Below, piece after piece: positions 41,093-44,026 of a stretch of DNA of 44,026 bases. Where the stretch lies: NCBI GenBank assembly GCA_003244175.1, contig QHBP01000410.1, forward strand, positions 1 to 44,026, in the 5' to 3' direction. The position numbers and the translations under genes were made by a program. Within the stretch, counting starts at the first letter, position 1. Every line of letters begins with the position of its first letter. Origin of the DNA: Chloroflexota bacterium (GTDB lineage: Bacteria > Chloroflexota > UBA5177). The notes beneath the pieces are model-generated. The model was not told the origin of the DNA and made no database searches. It saw only the letters and a list, made by a program, of their open reading frames with translations.

Positions 41093-42061
41093 CTATCGCG
41101 CCGAGACTCGAGCCATCCCGGACATGGCGGTGATGTTCGCCCGTGTCAGCCAGTCCATGTACCTCGGGATCCGACCTCTAACTGCATCGAGGTAGAGCGT
41201 CTGTATCTTACCCGTGACCGGCCCAACGTCCCCCTTGCCTATCGCTCGGTGGTCGATGCTCGTCACGGGCGCTACTTGAGCTCCCGTCCCCGTCAAAAAT
41301 ACTTCGTCAGCATAATACAGCTCGGTGCGGGCCACGGGTCGCGCCATGGTGTCTAGACCGAGCTCGTCTCGGGCTACGGAAATGATGCAGTCCCGGGTGA
41401 TCCCCTCGAGAATGCCATCGGCGACCGACGGCGTGATGAGCGCTCCGTCGCGGACGATGAATATGTTTTCCGTGCTCCCCTCCACAACGAAGCCCTGGCT
41501 GTTGAGGCAGATGCCCTCATCAAAGCCGTTCATCAAGGCCTCGTTCTTGACGAGAGCCGAGTTGACATAATTTCCTGTCACCTTGGCGCGGCCGGGAATG
41601 GCGTTGTCGTCCGTGCGTTTCCAGGAGCTGACGCAGAGCGACAGACCGCGGTCGATGTCGATGTAGTTGCCGAACGGCGTGCAGAAGATGGTCAAGTCAT
41701 CCTTGACGCCCTTCATGGAAACGCCGATCTGTTCCGATGACTTATAGGCCAGAGGACGGATGTAGACATCCTCACGAAAGTCGTGCATCGACATGAGTTT
41801 GAGCGTCAGCTCGACCAGCTCGTCCGCATCGAAGGGAACCTCGATGCACACCATCCTGGTGTTCTTCAAGAATCGGACGTAGTGCTCCCGCAGTCGCAGG
41901 ATGTAGACGCACCGGTCTTGCTCGTTCCAGTATCCGCGAATGCCCTCAAAGACACCGGTGCCATAGTTGAAGGCGTGGGTCATGACGCTGACCTTCGCGT
42001 GTTCTAGGGGGACGAAGCTTCCCTGGAAGAAAGCGTACTTCTGCGCTCCTGTTTGGGTCAC
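41093..42061 (-). CDS. ilvE: Branched-chain amino acid aminotransferase
   Basis: A 322-residue fold-type IV PLP aminotransferase for Val, Leu and Ile. Motifs: HAFNYGTGVFEGIRGYW (near 29), RPLAYKSSEQIGV, the PLP lysine in GRAKVTGNYVNSALVK (about 155), EGICLNSQGFVVEGSTENIF and the phosphate-binding EVFLTGTGAQVAPV. The start is GTG 42061 with AGGAG seven bases upstream. A TATAAT box lies at 42118-42123. No attenuation leader rich in branched-chain codons is seen. Confidence 0.94.
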   Translation of the reverse strand: MTQTGAQKYAFFQGSFVPLEHAKVSVMTHAFNYGTGVFEGIRGYWNEQDRCVYILRLREHYVRFLKNTRMVCIEVPFDADELVELTLKLMSMHDFREDVYIRPLAYKSSEQIGVSMKGVKDDLTIFCTPFGNYIDIDRGLSLCVSSWKRTDDNAIPGRAKVTGNYVNSALVKNEALMNGFDEGICLNSQGFVVEGSTENIFIVRDGALITPSVADGILEGITRDCIISVARDELGLDTMARPVARTELYYADEVFLTGTGAQVAPVTSIDHRAIGKGDVGPVTGKIQTLYLDAVRGRIPRYMDWLTRANITAMSGMARVSAR

Positions 42062-42117
42062 GTTTGACTCCTGATCCCTTACGCAACATGATGACAGCAG
42101 AACTGCCGGCCCGGACC

Positions 42118-42123
42118 ATTATA
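42118..42123 (-). promoter_or_regulatory. -10 box of ilvE
   Basis: Reverse-strand TATAAT about 57 bases before the GTG start, giving a leader of about 50 bases with a good ribosome site. No convincing -35. Confidence 0.45.
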
Positions 42124-42277
42124 GGACCGTGTGGACCCTCGCGGAGCGCGTTCGTACGGCTCTCATGAGGAGCGGATTGACTTCGAGGGGTCGAGGCTCG
42201 ACCCGGCGGCATCCTCTTCTCCGTGGAGACCCGGACGAGTTGCCTGCCTTGTCTGTGTCAGGGCACCGCTGTTGAGA

Positions 42278-42292
42278 TGCTACTATGTAGCA
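42278..42292 (+). promoter_or_regulatory. vapB operator overlapping its -10 box
   Basis: TGCTACTATGTAGCA is a perfect inverted repeat with 6-bp arms. It contains the -10 TACTAT (42281-42286) and ends one base before the antitoxin ATG. A toxin-antitoxin complex bound here would block the promoter. The message would be leaderless. Confidence 0.6.
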
Positions 42293-42293
42293 C

Positions 42294-42560
42294 ATGGAAC
42301 GAATTGGAATCCGCGAACTCCGACAACACGCCAGTCGATATCTCGCGCGGGTCGCAGCCGGCGAAGTTGTCGAAGTGACCGACCGCGGCCGCGCGGTCGC
42401 TCGGCTCGTGCCGGTCGGGAGTGACCCGTGGCAGGACTTACTCATCGCTGGTCGAGTCTCTCAACTCGACGAGGAGACCGATCTGCTCGACGAGAACCCC
42501 GTGGACTACGGTATCGACGCCTCCGCCGCGTTGGCGGCGGCACGCGAGGACGAGCGCTGA
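42294..42560 (+). CDS. vapB: Phd/YefM-type antitoxin of a VapBC module
   Basis: An 88-residue antitoxin: the N-terminal Phd/YefM DNA-binding half MERIGIRELRQHASRYLARV, then EVVEVTDRGRAVARLVPVG, and a flexible C-terminal toxin-binding tail ending AALAAAREDER. ATG sits directly beside its own operator/-10. Its stop overlaps the toxin start region as CTGA. It should neutralise the VapC product next door and repress the promoter. Confidence 0.85.
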   Translation: MERIGIRELRQHASRYLARVAAGEVVEVTDRGRAVARLVPVGSDPWQDLLIAGRVSQLDEETDLLDENPVDYGIDASAALAAAREDER

Positions 42561-42955
42561 GGCTTTACCTGGACAGCTCAGCGGTGGTAAAGCTCGTCCA
42601 ACACGAGACGGAGTCCGACGGGTTGCGCCGCTACCTGCATCGGCACCGAGGCGACGTGCGCGTGAGCAGCGCGCTGGCTCGCACCGAGGTGGTCCGGGCG
42701 GTTGCAGCCGGCGGTCCTCCAGCCATCGCTCATGCTCGTCGGGTCCTGGGCCGGATCCACCAAGTGGATGTCAGCGGCGCGTTGCTCGACGATGCAGCTG
42801 TGCTAGCCGTGGGTGCCGTTCTGCGAAGCCTTGATGCTGTACATCTCGCGACGGCAAGGACCCTTGGCGCCGACCTTCGGGCGGTCGTGACCTACGACGC
42901 GCGCATGTCCACAGCGGCTATCGCCCTCGGCATGACAGTGGAAGGGCCGGTATAG
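42557..42955 (+). CDS. vapC: PIN-domain VapC toxin with CTG start
   Basis: A 132-residue PIN endoribonuclease. The acidic residues are all present: LYLDSSAVVKL (Asp6), RTEVVRAV, SLDAVHLATAR and VTYDARM. The frame has no ATG, GTG or TTG near the family N-terminus; CTG 42557 overlaps the antitoxin stop as CTGA, exactly where ATGA or GTGA is normal. The next upstream ATG (42428) would give a 43-residue non-family extension. CTG is inefficient, so the toxin is either weakly made by coupling or silenced. Confidence 0.75.
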   Translation: MRLYLDSSAVVKLVQHETESDGLRRYLHRHRGDVRVSSALARTEVVRAVAAGGPPAIAHARRVLGRIHQVDVSGALLDDAAVLAVGAVLRSLDAVHLATARTLGADLRAVVTYDARMSTAAIALGMTVEGPV

Positions 42956-43009
42956 ACGGGCCGGCCACCTCCGACCGCGTCGTTTACATCTTCGAGCAGC
43001 GATCGGCTA

Positions 43010-43402
43010 TCACTGCCGGACGACAAACCCTCGCTCGCCAGCAGCCGCGGCGAGGCGGTCATCAAAGGTGGCGACCGCGCCCTGCGCCTGTTCGGCTGCG
43101 AGCAGCACGCAACAGTCGGGTAGCTTTAGACCGGTCCTGGCGCGCAACACCGCCAGTCGGATGGGCGCGCCCTCGCCCAGGCCTACGCCGGTCACTCGGA
43201 GCTGATGCAGTGCCGCGATGGCCTTATCGAAGCGACCGGCGCGAGCCGGACCGACCAGCACCTCGGCGAGGGACAGTGGGCTCGCCGCCAAAGGCTCCTC
43301 GGCGGCGCTGAGCAGCAAAGCGCGGGCACGGTCGTGATGAGCATCCGCTCCGTCCAGGTGGGCGATGAGCACACACGCATCGAGGACGATCGCGCCGGCC
43401 AG
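43010..43402 (-). CDS. PIN-domain VapC toxin with damaged start
   Basis: A PIN-domain ribonuclease of about 127 residues. The N-terminal IVLDACVLIAHLDG carries the first catalytic Asp, and SLAEVLVGPA, KLPDCCVLLAAE and ATFDDRLA supply the others. The only conventional start in frame (GTG 43372) lies after that Asp and would remove it. The codon at 43393, where GTG is expected, is GCG; further upstream only CTG 43402 remains. So the family-length protein needs an unusual start. It overlaps the antitoxin frame by about 200 bp for the reason given there. Confidence 0.65.
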   Translation of the reverse strand: MAGAIVLDACVLIAHLDGADAHHDRARALLLSAAEEPLAASPLSLAEVLVGPARAGRFDKAIAALHQLRVTGVGLGEGAPIRLAVLRARTGLKLPDCCVLLAAEQAQGAVATFDDRLAAAAGERGFVVRQ

Positions 43403-43635
43403 TCTTCACGCAGCTCGGCCAGGTAGTTCTGACCGTACACCCCGGTGAGCTCCCCGCTCGTACGAGCAATCGCCTCCCGCCGGGCGGCCACTCCGCGTTC
43501 CTGCTGCCCGAGAACTGCTCGGTGCCCCTCTTCGAGTAGCCGCAACAGAAGCTTGTTGCGATTACCGCTCTCTGCTGGCCAACGCTTGGCGGCATCATCG
43601 AGTGCGCGCGAAACCTGCTCGGTTTCAGTGATCAT
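43192..43635 (-). CDS. VapB-like antitoxin, read-through version
   Basis: The first 81 residues (MITETEQVSRALDDAAKRWP through NYLAELREDWPA) are a normal-length VapB-type antitoxin, helical with the usual acidic/aromatic tail. Codon 82 is CGA where a TGA is expected; the frame then runs 66 more residues, antisense in character to the PIN domain frame. The extension is therefore a product of a lost stop. No ribosome site precedes ATG 43635; a 45-bp palindrome does. Confidence 0.65.
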   Translation of the reverse strand: MITETEQVSRALDDAAKRWPAESGNRNKLLLRLLEEGHRAVLGQQERGVAARREAIARTSGELTGVYGQNYLAELREDWPARSSSMRVCSSPTWTERMLITTVPALCCSAPPRSLWRRAHCPSPRCWSVRLAPVASIRPSRHCISSE

Positions 43636-43638
43636 GTG

Positions 43639-43683
43639 ACGTGGACGGGTTAGTGGGCATCATGCCCACTAACCCGTCCACGT
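43639..43683. promoter_or_regulatory. 45-bp near-perfect palindrome ahead of the antitoxin
   Basis: Arms of 22 bp (43639-43660 and 43662-43683) match without a mismatch around a single base at 43661; each arm contains GGACGGGTTAGTGGGCAT or its inverse. It ends three bases before the antitoxin ATG. It could be an autoregulatory operator, a cruciform, or an RNA stem next to the start codon. A reverse-strand TATATC lies upstream near 43690. Confidence 0.6.
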
Positions 43684-43895
43684 GATATATCGGTGTTACA
43701 CTTCACCGTCCTTTGCCTGTAGGCCCGAGCATCTCGGCTCAACGTAGACGACCAGCGGGCCGGCTCGCCTCCTGATCGGTAAGGCCCCCGCGATGTATGT
43801 GGTCTCCGGCACGGCTCGGCTCAGATTCCGTGGGGACCGGTCCTCGACATCCGTTTTAATTTAGGTACGGCAGGACCAGTGCGGAAAGTGCCACG
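43684..43895. other. Intergenic stretch between the antitoxin and tRNA-Ala
   Basis: About 210 bp with no ORF or RNA family that I recognise. It holds small palindromes (CGGTG...CACCG at 43691-43708; GGACCGGTCC near 43836) and a T/A-rich run near 43853. In particular there is no 23S rRNA 5' end. Confidence 0.5.
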
Positions 43896-43968
43896 TGGAG
43901 ATGCGGGGATTCGAACCCCGTGCCTCCTGCGTGCAAAGCAGGCGCTCTACCAACTGAGCTACATCCCC
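43896..43968 (-). tRNA. tRNA-Ala (anticodon TGC)
   Basis: A 73-nt cloverleaf on the reverse strand: acceptor GGGGATG pairing with CATCTCC, D-arm GCTCAGTTGGTAGAGC, anticodon arm CCTGCTTTGCACGCAGG with TGC, T-arm CGGGGTTCGAATCCCCG, discriminator A. CCA is not encoded. Confidence 0.95.
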
Positions 43969-43976
43969 GGATGTGG

Positions 43977-44026
43977 TGGGGCATCCTGGACTCGAACCAG
44001 GGGCCTCAGTCTTATCAGGACTGCGC
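43977..44026 (-). tRNA. tRNA-Ile (anticodon GAT), 3' part, cut by window edge
   Basis: The reverse strand shows the anticodon arm CAGTCCTGATAAGACTG with GAT, the variable region, the T-arm CCTGGTTCGAGTCCAGG, and the acceptor strand ATGCCCC with discriminator A. The D-arm and 5' acceptor lie beyond the window. It precedes tRNA-Ala by 8 bp on the same strand. Confidence 0.9.

Noticed and set aside
43684-43895. Possible 23S rRNA 5' end after tRNA-Ala
   Set aside because: No match to the conserved 23S start or its GTGGATGCCT-type sequence in the 210 bp.

Overview
The window looks like a chromosomal segment of a GC-rich bacterium of the Chloroflexota or a close relative such as Dormibacterota. 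This is inferred from gene content, not from a marker search. The pointers are a SCO1664-type kinase next to a DUF3090 protein, two large Agl23/TIGR03663-type membrane proteins, ThyX instead of ThyA, a MEP-pathway kinase, a menaquinone methyltransferase, and frequent GTG/TTG starts with some apparently leaderless genes.

Layout. 1-3148 is an eroded accessory patch: a cut-off exported protein, an intact DUF4389 membrane protein, scraps of an oxidoreductase and a LuxR regulator, a frameshifted membrane protein, and a dead ABC ATPase that ends at a 130-bp element with 23-bp inverted ends. 3195-11638 is housekeeping: secG, a HAD hydrolase, a tight reverse-strand operon secA-prfB-ctpA-(small membrane protein)-FHA, then miaA. 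prfB keeps the classical +1 programmed frameshift. 11628-19327 is a reverse-strand cluster with an ECF sigma factor, its zinc anti-sigma factor, an orphan family 5 substrate-binding protein and two Agl23-like membrane proteins, one fused to NHL repeats. 19457-23563 has a putative PRC-barrel protein, a UvrC/Cho-like GIY-YIG nuclease, the SCO1664/DUF3090 pair, two unknown small proteins and a lipoprotein. 23560-28950 holds ispE, coaX, a small membrane protein, thyX, thiL and a two-component remnant in which the regulator has lost its receiver domain. 29029-42061 holds gdhA, an unknown anchored protein, a PBP transpeptidase overlapping a broken metallo-beta-lactamase-fold gene, glyS, ppdK, an orphan hicB, menG, a large GT-C-like membrane protein carrying an in-frame tandem repeat, and ilvE. 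42278-43683 carries two convergent vapBC-type toxin-antitoxin modules. The end has tRNA-Ala(TGC) and tRNA-Ile(GAT).

The most interesting points: both VapC toxins lack a normal start codon, and in the second module a single transition would explain both the lost toxin start and the lost antitoxin stop. A 45-bp palindrome lies just ahead of that antitoxin. The tRNA-Ile/tRNA-Ala pair has the order of an rRNA spacer but no 23S gene follows. The sigma/anti-sigma/Agl23 cluster is a candidate uncharacterised cell-surface system. No CRISPR array, intact insertion sequence or prophage was seen.
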